A model generated the notes under the pieces. That model was not told where the DNA came from. It saw nothing but the letters and a program-made list of their open reading frames with translations, and did no database searches. Shown here in pieces: positions 1 to 10,447 of a stretch of 22,336 nt of DNA (the first letter of the stretch is position 1; the number at the start of each line of letters is the position of its first letter). Made by a program: the position numbers and the translations under genes. The stretch is from Folioceros fuciformis (Eukaryota > Anthocerotophyta > Anthocerotopsida > Anthocerotales): positions 81,326 to 103,661 of the forward strand of contig JBNGIO010005969.1 of assembly GCA_049999805.1 (NCBI GenBank), read 5' to 3'.

Positions 1-1912
1 GGCAGACGCAGGGTCCAGGCGCGGGCCCCGCCACTGCGGCGAGACAGAGCCAGCCAGCCAGCCAAGCGGGACTCCTGGCCTGGGCCAGCATCTCGGGCAT
101 TGGACTGTGTGCGGGCCGCGGCCCCAGCCCAGCCCGGACCCAAGCTCGGGCCCGGCCATGTCCAGTAAACAAACACACCGCCACCTCGTGGCATTTTACG
201 GAAAACAAAAGAAACTCGGGGCCTGGGCTGGGCTGCATTTCCACCCCTCATCACTGACATGTCTTGCAAGCACGCACCTCTCACAACGGAAACTGCCCGA
301 TTCAGGCGTTTGAGGCTGGCTGCCATTCCAAATTCCCGCCGGCCTCCGCGCGCCCTCGGGTTTCCTGCTCCTGCTCCTTCTCCAACTCCTCCCCCATTTT
401 CAAATCTCGCTTTTGAAGGTGAGACGTTGGGACTGGGCCCTGGGCCGCTGGGGGAATGAATATCCCCCGTGAAATCGAGTATGTCACCACGGCAGGCAAG
501 GAGAGAGTCACACAATATGGGACAGTTGCATTGCTCATGATATGTAATTTCTTCATCGTCCTTGACAAGGCCCATCCATCACAAGGATGCTGCCTGTATG
601 TGGGTTTGACAAAGAAGAAACATTACGCCAGGGCCTAGGTCACGGCTAGGGCCGGGGCCGTGGCCGGAGTCCTAGACTCCATCCCATGTGCGCTATCGTC
701 CTTGCATTCGAATGCACGGTAGGGCCAAACTGGAGAAACCGGAGGCCCTCACAGGGCATCTTCACAGGCCCTTAGCTGGCCAGCCCTGCTCCGGATGGAA
801 AGGCTACTGCTTGGTCACTGCTGTGGGCGACTGCGACTCCACAAGCTCTCATCCATCAGTCAGCCCGCCGCTAAATGCAATCCGTCACCCCAGCTGACAC
901 ACAGGTGGCATTGTACAAACGGCTCCAAGTCCTCAGTCGTAGCCTGCTGCACTGTCCAGAAGCAGAACGTGTACCAGCAGACATCAAGTCTGGAAGTCAT
1001 GGCCGGGAATGCTATTCATGTGTATACATATGTAACTTGCATGGGCCGGAGATCGACCGATCCCGAACCCCCACAGAACTACCCGAACACCCGCCTCCTA
1101 CACTCCCAGGGCCGGGCGGCCCGAGAACCCACCCAACCCACCCACCGGGAGAAAGTCCCACCTGCTTGTACTCGTGGTCCCTGTACACTGCAACAATAGG
1201 TAGGGCCAGGGACTATATCTATTGCTCTTCTCAGAAGACGTCACAGCCGTTTCGTCTAGCTCTGCCGACCCCGCATAATCGCTCACCATCCCAACTTCCA
1301 ATCACCTCAGCAAAAGTATGTACGACCGCGGGCCGATGAGCAGAAGAGATGAAGTCCAAGAGGCATTTCTTGGGCTTCGGACAAGCTCGCTAGCTTTTTG
1401 CAAGGCTTTTGACGCCGCTACACGGGACTCTCGACTTATGCATGCACTTTTCCAAGCGTTGCCGGGTACAGAAGCCGCAAGTTCCAGGGACCAGACACAC
1501 ACCCAAGCTCCAATTAAGCCCACTCCTGTCCGTCCAACAAATCGTCTCCAGATGGCTCCCGCCCTTATCGCGCGCTCCCACCTCCATCATGCCAAAACAC
1601 GAGAGTGGTGGAAACAACTTTTCGAAATACTCTGGAACGTCGTGCCCGAGGATGACAAGCCCTCCAGTTACTTCCCAAGGGATAGGCTGCGCAGGGACAC
1701 TTCACGGCAGTCAGTTTACACAGTCAAAATTGAGATATGCACTGGCCTGCTGAGGATATCAATCCACAACCTTCTGGAGCCATCATCGTGACCCTCGTAC
1801 AACATGTTGCATTGCGAACACTGGATTTGAGCATTGCCGAGAGCTTACGTTACCCTGCTGGCTTGTTCACGGCAAATGCACCCATGAACAGCCGGAATAA
1901 CTGTGTCTAGAC
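1..1912. other. intergenic, GC-rich, no supported gene
   Basis: I read both strands and see no protein family. The open frames here are short, rich in Pro, Arg and Ser, and lack recognisable motifs, as expected of GC-rich non-coding DNA. The only small structures are a short imperfect inverted repeat near 637-663 (arms GGTCACGGC and GCCGTGGCC, one mismatch) and a few short palindromes. The right end is the 3' flank of the RRN7/TAF1B gene, whose stop codon lies at 1915-1913. I saw no clear polyadenylation signal. A promoter or UTR of a gene beyond the left edge cannot be excluded. Confidence 0.5.
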
Positions 1913-4624
1913 TCACTGCTCCGTGCCGGGTTCCTTGTTCCCTTCTGTCCTCTCCCGCTCCAACCTTTGCATCGACGTGATGAAGGCCTCCGCTCCAACT
2001 TCTACTTTTCGCAAACCCTTTTCAACATGTTGGACTGCGACATGGAGTGTTTTGGGGTGGACATTCAGAACCTTGGAGCAAACCTGCAGCACTGTAAAGT
2101 AGTCCTTGTGGACACTGAAATGCCCTGTTTTGCATTTCACGAAAGAGTATCTCGTGTATCCATCTGAATGAGACCTCCCCAGAAATGGAGATGTGCATTT
2201 GAAGCCCATGCGGTCCATTTCTTTGATAACATCAACCTTCCATCTCCTACCAACTTCCTCTTCGTCTCCCGGAAAAGCCAAAGATTCTACGTCCGGGTCG
2301 TCAGAATCCGATTCAGAAGATATCCGCTCTTCAGGAGATTCCCGTGCCTCGTTTTTGCCAGTGTCATGCAAACCACGGTTAACATTCACTCTGCTCTCAT
2401 GGCTGCCCCATGGGCCCTTCGATTCCGATGCCTCAAGAGCAGCTTCACCTTTATTGCTGCCAGACCTGTCACCATCACCTGCCATATTTTCCCTTGATTT
2501 CTGGACAAAACAAGCCAAAACTCAGCCACGCTACAGGACATTGATTGTCCAGAAGCCTAACAGACTGCACAAATCTGAGACACAAAATCAGCTTAGCAGT
2601 TTTTGATGCAATCTTCACCTGCTTAGGCATCATATCATTCTCAAAGAGCCGGCGACATCGAGCCTGAAACTTTTGTTCATCAAAACCAAGGTCCATTCGA
2701 GGAAATATAACATCCTGACAGTACTTGGTATAAGATGCCAGGTCCTTCTCAATATCTGCACAGTCAAGCCAGACTGAACCTCAGTACTAGCATCCTCTCA
2801 GTAAACAAAAAAGACAACTGAGGAAAACAAGGGGAAGGCCACTGCTATGTTGCTACTGAGACTGAACATCCAACAACTCAGGCAAGCAGGAGTATCCCAC
2901 AGTCAACCCACACATATAAGCATTCTGTTGTATAGGTTCAAGCTTCCCCAGCATTTGAGGTGCTGACCAGTCATGGCAGCTTTTAGAATCCGACTTACCC
3001 TTGGCTTTTCCAGCCTCGTTCAGCCCTGACTTGGAAGATGTCGGACCATCATGGTGTAACCTGTCTGCCGCCTCATTTGTCATCGCATCCTCTTCAACCC
3101 AGCTTCTTCGACCATCAAGGTTGTAAAACACTTTCAAGATGACAACCAACATGGCCATAACATACACACGTGTGGGAATGACTTCAAATCTTGCGGAGAG
3201 CCAAAGTTCCGCAGGAGTGTACCACTGGTGTAGCCTGTCCCCATAAATCATCAAATTCTGTACTGGAAGCCCTAGTTGAGTTGAAAAGCGTCTAAAGATA
3301 CCATGGAAGTTAACAGGAGGCACCCGTAATCCAATCCTGTCTGCTATGTGGCCGGCCAGGAACTCCACATTCCGCGCACTGGTCATGCTGTTTGGCTGGA
3401 ACATGACCCGCACATTCAAAGGGAAGTGCATAGCTTCCTCCACGACGACGCCATTTCGTGTGAGGGGCTTAACCAACTCGGTGAAGGCTGCAAGGTAAGG
3501 CAACGACCCTTCGGACGCCCAGCCTGTGATGTCTGTGGGCAATATAGGCTCTCGAGCCATGTAGCAGGCCAAATAGAGCACGGCAAGAGTAATTTTCAAT
3601 GGAACCCTCTGCTTAAGAGCTCGCAGCCACACATCAGTGGCTTTCACATTGAAAGACGTTCGAGGCACCTCTTGTCGAATTGCTACACCTTCCTTCCTCC
3701 TCTTTCCCCTCTCACCCCCCTCACAGTGATCCACATTTCCATCTTCCTCCGTTTCCTCTACAGTCACTGCAGCACGTAAATACTCAGCACACGCTCCACA
3801 GGCTGCAATATCCGACACACTGTCATGCGACGAGCCTGAGAAGCTAGGTCACCTTTCTTGACTCGGCGCTTGTTGGGCACCCTACTCTTCTCAACCGCCT
3901 CAGCAGTATCCATCGCTTCCTGAGCCCAGTCTCGATCATAAACGTGAGAAGCAGTCAGAAATCGCGGCCAGACGGAGGCAACGATCCCGCATATGAGAGG
4001 ATTTACTTTGAACTTCTCCATCAACGTCTCGCACTGCATTTGCATAATCCGCTCGAGCCCTTGGATGTAGGTCTTCCGCAAGCTGTTGGAGAACTTCTCA
4101 AACAAGATGCTCTCCACCTGGGCCTTGAGCTTTGGGTCAGCCAGGGCGGCCAGATGGTTGCCCTCCAGGGACGCGTCCTGAGAGGAGGGCAGCGAGCCGT
4201 CGACAGCGGCCTTGGAGGCGGCCTCGATCTGTGCCGCCAGGTACCGGGCCGCAAACTTGGAGCCCAGACGCTGGGTGTACTGATACGCCACCTGGTGGGC
4301 AAAGTTGGGATACTGCGACCCGAACACGGTGTCCGGCCCGCAATCGTCCAGGAAGGTGGCAAACGGCGCATCCTCCAACTCGTCCCCGAAGATGGCCTCC
4401 AACTGAGACTGCACCTGCGAGGCCAGAGCCTCGTTGCGGGCCACGTTGTACTCTCTCACGTGGGCGCGGCTGAACGCGCCGTGCTGCTCATCGTCGAAGC
4501 ACTCCTCCCGGAAGTTCTGCGACTGAGAGGCACACACGGTGCAGTACATGAAGCCATCGGCAGCAAGCTCCAGCTCCGTCCCTCCGCAGGTGCTGCAGAT
4601 GTTCAGGTCGTCTGCGAAATCCAT
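1913..4624 (-). CDS. TAF1B: RNA polymerase I core-factor subunit, RRN7/TAF1B family (plant MEE12-like)
   Basis: This is probably the TFIIB-like initiation factor that recruits Pol I to rDNA promoters in the nucleolus. Proposed exons (minus): 4624-3853, 3766-2912, 2755-2619, 2500-1913, giving 783 aa with phases 1, 1 and 0. The introns are 86, 156 and 118 nt. The frame is also open upstream from a GTG at 4657, but the first ATG after an in-frame TGA is 4624. A zinc ribbon, C10-x2-C13-x14-C28-x2-C31, opens the protein. The block at about 185-223 (TYIQGLERIMQMQCETLMEK, then NPLICGIVASVWPRFL) and the exon 2 block with VPLKITLAVLYLACYMARE and ILPTDI match the family's cyclin-fold region. Exon 3 carries DLASYTKYCQDVIFP. 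Exon 4 has an acidic linker, then the plant-type C-terminal block with KDYFTVLQVCSKVLNV. Exon 2 could instead end at 2999 (intron 2756-2998, stronger donor GGTAAGT), also in frame. Family confidence is high; the exact exon 2 end is less certain. Confidence 0.86.
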
Positions 4625-5170
4625 CCAGCTCTCCAATTGCCTGAATTCCTGCTCCACTCTGCCTCAGACAGAATTACTAGCCACAGCGCTGCTCTGCGCT
4701 GAGCTATCAGCCCAACCCTTGGCGCCCGTGTCAGACTTTTGTGCGATTGGGCAAGAGCCGTGAAAGCAATTTTGGCGTCAGCTCAACGCACGCTCTACGA
4801 TCGAAGCTCTTCCGTCTCTGGTACCACCTCTGGACACGACGCCAATCGACCCATAACCCTTTGAAATATATATCAAATTTATAAAACGAAAAATCTAGTT
4901 ACCGCCTGTATATGAATATGGATATGGCGGGCCTACTGGCCTGGACATGAGATGGGCAAGGAGGGCCGCAAGTGTGAGAGAATTTGAATGAAGCAGGCGG
5001 ATGGACTGCAACACATCCTCCTTGCAACCACTTGGTTATGCTGATATTTGGGTGCGTGTGATAGTAGGTGCACATGACACGCTCGCCCACAATTCCAAGC
5101 ATATTTGGACTCCAGCTCCGGCTGCCATCCTCAGGAAGTGAGGTTCGGAGTTCTGCTTGCTCGGACACAA
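4625..5170. promoter_or_regulatory. shared head-to-head promoter region (TAF1B / PPR)
   Basis: The two start codons point away from each other across 546 bp, so any promoters must share this interval. An AT-rich core sits near its middle (about 4861-4895). It contains TATAAAA on plus at 4880-4886 and, overlapping it, TATAAAT on minus at 4883-4877, a nearly two-way TATA element about 250-290 bp from each ATG. The TATA match is directly visible. Promoter function and co-regulation are inference. No open reading frame here resembles a known protein. Confidence 0.45.
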
Positions 5171-7675
5171 ATGAATGGATGCCATTCATGCTGTATTGAA
5201 CATGCTGTCTCCCCAAGAAGTGCTGGAAACGACCATCGGTGGAAGGAGATACCCTGCACGGTTCTCCGACTTGACAAGTTTCACCAAGCAGCTGGAGTGG
5301 ATTTGAAGCTGGCCATTAGGGACATGCAGGTGGATCGTACTGCGTCGTTGGGCACGGGGAGATTGGAGCATGACACGGACCGTCGCAGGGCTGTAGGTGC
5401 AGTAACGGGTGAAACTGTGAGCAAGCTATGCGAGCAGGGCAAGCTCAGCGAGGCCGTTGAGGCTCTGAGTGTGCTGGTGGAGGGAGGCTGTCGTGTTTCC
5501 ACCTCTCTGTTCTACTGTGCCTTGAAAAGGTGTGCGGTTGTGAAGGACCTGGTTCTGGGTCGGCGGGTGCATGCTCTCTGCGTGAGAAATGGGTACGAGG
5601 CGGACACGTTCCTGTGCAACCACATCCTGCGGATGTATGTTTCGCATGCCAGGTTGCCTGAAGCGATGGATGTGTTCACCTCAGTTGCTAAACCAGACGC
5701 CTTTATGTGGTCTTCCATAATTACTGCTTATGTCAAGGATGGACAACCTAAGCTGGCAATACAGTTGTACCGTCAGATGCGCAGTTCAGGTGTGAAGCCA
5801 GATGGCCATGTGTTTGTAGCAGCCTTGCAGGCTTGTGCCAGGGGAGCTGACTTGACGACTGGGCAGCTGGTGCATGCTGATGTGTTGGCCACTGGAGTTG
5901 AGCCTGATTTGTTTGTTTCTAATTGTTTGGTGGACATGTATGCAAAATGTGGCGGCTGGGAGGAATCTACGAGATTGTTCTACGGGCTTCTCAAGAAAGA
6001 TGTAGTAACGTGGAATGCCATGATAGCAGGCTGTTCTCAGCAGGGTAAGGGTCAGGAGGCCCTTGAATTCTACGCTTCCATGCAAAAGGAAGGCTTTGCT
6101 GTTCCTAGTTCTGTGACATTTGTTTGCCTCCTGCAGGCATGTGCAAGCGTGGGTGTTAAGGCTTTAGAAACGGGCAAGCAATTTCATTCACAGATTGAAG
6201 AACGAGGACTTCAAGCAGATGTGACTGTAGGCAACAACTTGATCAACATGTATGCAAAGTGCGGCAGCATGAAGGCTGCTGAGAGAGTATTTAATGGACT
6301 CTGTCAAAAAGATATTGTAACATGGAATACCATGATAGCAGGATATGCACAGCAGGACAGGGGTCAGGAAGCTCTATGTCTTTACAGTACTATGCTGCAA
6401 GAAAGCACCGATGCGCCAAACTCTGTCACATTTGTATGCCTATTGCAGGCATGTGCAAGTATCGGTGCTGCAGCGATGGAGAAGGGGAAGGATCTTCATG
6501 CTCAGATCGTGGAACAGGGCCTTCAAGATGGTGTCACTGTAGGTAACAACCTAATACACATGTACGCCAAGTGTGGCAGTCTTGAGGATGCGCAGACAGT
6601 GTTTGACGGGCTGAGCCAAAAGGATGTGGTGACATGGACTACTTTGATAGCAGGATATTCCCAGCACGGGAGGGGTCTGGAATCTCTTCGTCTATACAGT
6701 GCAATGCAGCATGATGGCCTAGCTGTCCTCGATACTGTGGCATTTGTGTGCCTCCTGCAAGCATGTGCAAATGCCGCAGCTTTGCACATCGGTAGGCAAC
6801 TTCATGCTGACATTCAAGAACAAGGGCTTGGGGCTGATTTGACTGTAGCCATCCATTTGATAAAGATGTATGCAAAATCGGGGAGCATGGTGGATGCACA
6901 GCGGGTGTTTGATAAATTGCCCCAAAGAGACGTTGTAGCCTGGACTGCGCTGATCGCAGGGTACACCCAGCAAGGTGACAGTGATGTGGTGTTCGACTTG
7001 TTTCAAAAAATGTGTGAGGATGGCGTACAGCCAGGCAGCACCACCTTACTTAGCCTACTGACAGTCTGCAGTCATGTGGGTCTGGTGGACAAGGGGCGAG
7101 ACTACTTTGGTGCCATGAGCAGACAATATGGTATCAGTCCCACCACGGAGCACTACTCATGCATGGTGGACCTCCTGAGTCGTGCAGGCCAACTTGATGA
7201 GGCACTAGCGGTAGCGAGGACAATGCCTCTACAGCCGGATGCTGCAGTTTGGCGCACTCTACTAGGCGCTTGTCAAAGGTGGAGCAATCTGTCTGTGGCA
7301 CTGTGTGCATTCGATGAAGCAGTGAAGGTAGATGAGAAAGATGCCGCAGTATATGTGTTGATGTCCAACATATATACCAGTGCTGAAATGTGGGAGGAAG
7401 CGCAGGAGATTCGGGTGAGGAGAAAGGGAATCGGGGCATGGAAGCAGCCAGGCCAGAGCTGGTGGACTGACACAGACGGGCTGGTTCATAGTTTCCTGGT
7501 TGGAGAGAAGCAGGAGTCCGATAGTGATGATAGGTGTCCTGGGGTCGGAAGCAGCCGGAAGAGCTTGGTGTACGTGGGAAGTCCATCAGCAATATCAGGA
7601 ATGCAAGTTCATCTTTCAATTTACAATATTCTCCCGCCGTCGTTCTCAGATTTCTGGCCAATCGCGGCCCTGTGA
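5171..7675 (+). CDS. pentatricopeptide repeat protein, PLS class, E/E+ type without DYW
   Basis: Single-exon gene of 834 aa. The first in-frame ATG after the upstream TGA at 5075 is 5171; the frame is open from 5078 but holds no earlier ATG. PPR motifs run from about residue 80 to 690 in P-L-S order. Hallmarks are VTWNAMIAG-type P motifs near 186, 287, 391, 495 and 597, FVCLLQACAS L motifs, and NLINMYAKCGS S motifs. An E region (about 695-765, VWRTLLGACQRW then YVLMSNIYTSAEMWEEAQEI) and a short E+ piece (GQSWW, HSFLVGEKQ, to about 791) follow. There is no DYW deaminase domain; the last ~43 residues have no family resemblance. Such proteins bind organelle RNA one base per motif, and E/E+ proteins usually recruit a DYW partner in trans for C-to-U editing. 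Organelle targeting is expected, but the N-terminus (MNGCHSCCIEH) gives no clear transit peptide, so an upstream exon is possible. Three central triplets are near copies of each other. Confidence 0.93.
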   Translation: MNGCHSCCIEHAVSPRSAGNDHRWKEIPCTVLRLDKFHQAAGVDLKLAIRDMQVDRTASLGTGRLEHDTDRRRAVGAVTGETVSKLCEQGKLSEAVEALSVLVEGGCRVSTSLFYCALKRCAVVKDLVLGRRVHALCVRNGYEADTFLCNHILRMYVSHARLPEAMDVFTSVAKPDAFMWSSIITAYVKDGQPKLAIQLYRQMRSSGVKPDGHVFVAALQACARGADLTTGQLVHADVLATGVEPDLFVSNCLVDMYAKCGGWEESTRLFYGLLKKDVVTWNAMIAGCSQQGKGQEALEFYASMQKEGFAVPSSVTFVCLLQACASVGVKALETGKQFHSQIEERGLQADVTVGNNLINMYAKCGSMKAAERVFNGLCQKDIVTWNTMIAGYAQQDRGQEALCLYSTMLQESTDAPNSVTFVCLLQACASIGAAAMEKGKDLHAQIVEQGLQDGVTVGNNLIHMYAKCGSLEDAQTVFDGLSQKDVVTWTTLIAGYSQHGRGLESLRLYSAMQHDGLAVLDTVAFVCLLQACANAAALHIGRQLHADIQEQGLGADLTVAIHLIKMYAKSGSMVDAQRVFDKLPQRDVVAWTALIAGYTQQGDSDVVFDLFQKMCEDGVQPGSTTLLSLLTVCSHVGLVDKGRDYFGAMSRQYGISPTTEHYSCMVDLLSRAGQLDEALAVARTMPLQPDAAVWRTLLGACQRWSNLSVALCAFDEAVKVDEKDAAVYVLMSNIYTSAEMWEEAQEIRVRRKGIGAWKQPGQSWWTDTDGLVHSFLVGEKQESDSDDRCPGVGSSRKSLVYVGSPSAISGMQVHLSIYNILPPSFSDFWPIAAL
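6029..6958 (+). repeat. tandem PPR triplet duplication inside the PPR gene
   Basis: Three P-L-S triplets starting at residues 287, 391 and 495 are 104, 104 and 102 residues long and closely alike. Each begins D(V/I)VTW(N/T), carries a FVCLLQACA(S/N) block and an MYAK(C/S)GS block. At DNA level the word GCAxGCATGTGCAA recurs in each. This is consistent with unequal crossing-over within the gene. A fourth unit from 597 begins the same way (DVVAW) and then diverges. Confidence 0.8.
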
Positions 7676-8092
7676 AAAGAGAGGAGAACCCATTCATTGG
7701 TGGGACGGCTGGGCATAGACTGACTGGAAACAAGACCGTTTGCTTGTGTCCTGTAGATGAGGACACAGTTCCCCTTCCCGCTTCCGGCTAGAGGAATCAG
7801 GAGTGTCCTTCGCCGTGAATTTGAACAGCCGACGTAGCAGGTACATCCTGTAGGTATGTACTTACTGTGCCGGCCGGATTTGAGTCATGTACCTCATGTA
7901 GGGACACGAGGAAGCAGGAGAGAGGGTGGAGCTTGCCGTGCGGACCACGCTACAAGCTTGGTACGAACGAATGCGTGTGCGTGTGCGTGTGCGTGTGCGT
8001 GTGCGTGTGCCAAAGACCCCATGGAGTCGCCTGAAATGGATCCTGGTACAGGCTTCGGGTAGGGAATCGGAGGATTTGCGAGGGCTTTGGCG
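7676..8092. other. PPR-P450 intergenic region
   Basis: This interval holds the 3' flank of the PPR gene and the presumed promoter and 5' UTR of the P450. The one clear structure is the hexanucleotide microsatellite at 7975-8010. I saw no convincing TATA box and no other gene. The long frames crossing it are shadows of the PPR gene or the microsatellite. Confidence 0.5.
7975..8010. repeat. (GTGTGC)6 microsatellite in the P450 5' flank
   Basis: Six perfect tandem copies of GTGTGC end 82 bp before the P450 ATG. The tract alternates purine and pyrimidine throughout, which favours Z-DNA-like structure. It is probably in the 5' UTR or core promoter. Frames through it read as Cys-Ala or Arg-Val repeats and are not genes. 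Confidence 0.93.
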
Positions 8093-10447
8093 ATGGCTGG
8101 CTGCCCATTGGCAGCACTGGGATTGCAGTCGAGCTTGCTGTACCAATGGGTCGTGGGGGCTGTGGTGATCCTGGCACTGGCAGCTCTGGGGCGGAAAATC
8201 CGCAAGCCCAGCAACCCGGGGCTAGCTTTGCCCCCAGGCTCCATGGGCTGGCCCCTGCTGGGGGAGACGCTGGATTTCATGCGGAGTTTCAGCAGTTCCA
8301 GAACTGCCTCCACCCCCTCCTTCATGCAGGCTCGCCGCAAGCTGTGAGCCCCGCAACCGTTGTAGCTGAGCTGCGTTATGTTGCAGACTGTGGACGGTGG
8401 CCAGACTTTGGAGATGTGCATTGGTCTTCGATGGCATGTTGCAGGCATGGGGACGTCTACAAAACCAATGTGATGGGGACCAACGCTGTGGTTATCGGAG
8501 GGCCAGAGGGGCAGAAGTTCTTCGCGTCCTATGACGGCAGGCTGCTTGAGACTCCTAATACATTCCGGAGCGTCATAGATCGGTTTGGATCAAACGCTTT
8601 GTTTTTGGTGAATGGGGATCATCACAAGCGTCTGCGTAAGGCGATGCTAGAGCCCTTCGGTTTGGGATCCCTCAAGGCTAGGCTCCCCGCCGTTGAGTGG
8701 CTCACACTGGACACGCTCAGAAAGTGGGAGGGGAAGGAGATTCTTCTGATGACGGAAAGCACGAAGGTACGTCTTTCGTGCTTCGTTTGCTTTCACCGGG
8801 GCGTGGGATATGAGAGCTGAATTATTTTTGGCAAATCCAATGCAGTTCACCTTCAGCTTGATCCTGGATATGTTTCTTAGCCTGAAGCCTGGTCCCGATG
8901 TGGACTACATTTGGGAGCAGTTCCAGATGTTGAGCGATGGAGGTGTTTCTCTGCCTCTTAAAATTCCTGGAACCACCTATTACAAAATGCTGCAGGTAGT
9001 CCTTCCTTCGAGATGCACATGCTGTCTGCATGTCTGCCAAAGACGATTGAAGGCAGCCATTGATCAATTGGAAGCTTGCTCGTTGTGATTTCTGTCGCAA
9101 CCAGGCTCGACAATTTTTGGTTCGGTACTTCCAAGGGGTCATTGACTCAAGGAGGAATTCAGATATCAGTAAGCCAGGCAAGCACTGTGTACATCCCAGC
9201 TCCGTGCTTCTTCAGGATCATGTATCATATTGCTGACCTTGAGGGGCCTGATGTATGGATTTGTGTGAATTCTGAGTGATTGCACTGTTCTCAGAATCCA
9301 ATGGGGGAGACATTTTGGACTTTCTGCTGAATCCCAGTCCTGGCGAAAGTGTGTCAGACGAAGAGATTGTTGACAACATCATCTTTGTGCTTTTTGCTGG
9401 GTATGATACTACTGCCCTTGCTCTTACATCGATCATCCGCCGTCTTTTCCAAAACCCCGATCAGTGGAGCCTTCTTCAGGTGGGACTCAATAACACAGTT
9501 CCTGCCATGACCGTTTAAGAAACTCAATGAATGAGGACCGCTGAAATCTGCAGAACCTGCCATGCTTACCACTAGCCGCCTTGGTCTGGTCTGGAAACAG
9601 CGTGAGCATGACCGCATTAGAGAGAATCTTCAAGGGGATTCAATAGAGGGAAGATATCTTACTTGGGATTCTCTCAAGCACATGACTTACACGATGCAGG
9701 TAACCATATAAGAACGCTCATGTCGTCCGTTCCTTGCAGTACCTGCTGGTTCTGACGACACTCTTGCAAGCAATCCAGATTGTCTACGAAGTCACTCGAA
9801 CATCAAGCATAGGGGAGACCTCTGGTCGTAATGTTTTAGCGGATCTGGAATTTCAAGGTACATCTTTATGCCAATCCAAGTGCTTTCATCAGCATATTAA
9901 ACTGCAACTTTGTAGGCTGGAGCTGTCTCCTCAGGAACCCCCGACCTTCTCGCAGGCTACAGAATACCAAAAGGCTGGATGCTGTTCCTCGACCGAGACT
10001 CTGCTAATTTTGACAAGCGCACTTTCAACGAGCCTGAGAAGTTTGATCCTGCGCGATTTCAGGTAAAACGGAAACTTCTCTGCCATGGTGGGAATCTCCA
10101 TGCTCCTGGCTTAAGTCTTGTGAATTCGCACATGTCTTTGCAGGATGGATTACCCTCCAACTTCAGCTGGGCTCCATTCGGGATTGGGCCCCACATGTGC
10201 CTGGGCATGGAACTTGCAAAGTTGGAGCTTTGTGTGTTCACCCACCACCTGGTCACAGCCTATACGTGGGTAGCGTTTCTTCGTGTCCTTGTCCTTAGCT
10301 GGTCGTGTCGGATACTGAACCACTCGCCTTCGATCTTTCAGGTGGAAAATGTTAACGGACGATTTCTCGTTGGATTATGGACGAGCCATGCCTCGTTACC
10401 GAACCGGGATTCCTATCATATTTGAAAGGAGGATGCAAGCTCTGTAA
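8093..10447 (+). CDS. cytochrome P450 monooxygenase, CYP85 clan
   Basis: Ten exons: 8093-8343, 8445-8766, 8846-8995, 9105-9168, 9295-9479, 9601-9699, 9779-9857, 9956-10062, 10144-10265, 10342-10447. They join in frame to 494 aa, a usual P450 length; introns are 76-126 nt. A membrane anchor (about residues 10-35) is followed by the hinge PPGSMGWPLLGETLDF, placing it on the ER facing the cytosol. Helix I has AGYDTT (297-302), helix K has E361-V-T-R364, the PERF-like region is FDPARF (413-418), and the heme loop is FGIGPHMCLG (431-440) with Cys438 as the heme ligand. The many exons and the sequence style fit the CYP85 clan (sterol, brassinosteroid, abscisate and triterpenoid oxidases), but I cannot name the family or substrate. 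Oddities: His436 replaces the usual Arg of FxxGxRxCxG, and helix K lacks the usual Pro after ExxR. An electron-donating P450 reductase would be needed. An alternative acceptor at 9739 would leave a 40-nt intron, so it was not used. Confidence 0.93.

Noticed and set aside
1318-1791. 157-codon plus frame in the left GC-rich region
   Set aside because: No family resemblance, with overlapping open frames on both strands; treated as chance.
3803-3852. A 50-nt alternative intron 1 in TAF1B (acceptor at TATTGCAG)
   Set aside because: It is in phase, but 50 nt is shorter than every other intron here; the 86-nt choice ending CTGCAG fits better.
3944-4702. 252-codon plus-strand frame
   Set aside because: It is antisense to TAF1B exon 1, which has a clear zinc ribbon and family blocks; codon mirror of GC-rich coding sequence.
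5105-5170. PPR start at the TTG at 5105
   Set aside because: Plant nuclear genes rarely start at TTG; the first in-frame ATG is 5171.
7134-7766. 210-codon minus-strand frame
   Set aside because: It is antisense to the strongly supported PPR gene and shows no family motif.
9700-9739. A 40-nt alternative intron in the P450 ending TTGCAG
   Set aside because: It is too short and would insert 13 residues just before the ExxR helix; the acceptor at 9778 gives the normal spacing.
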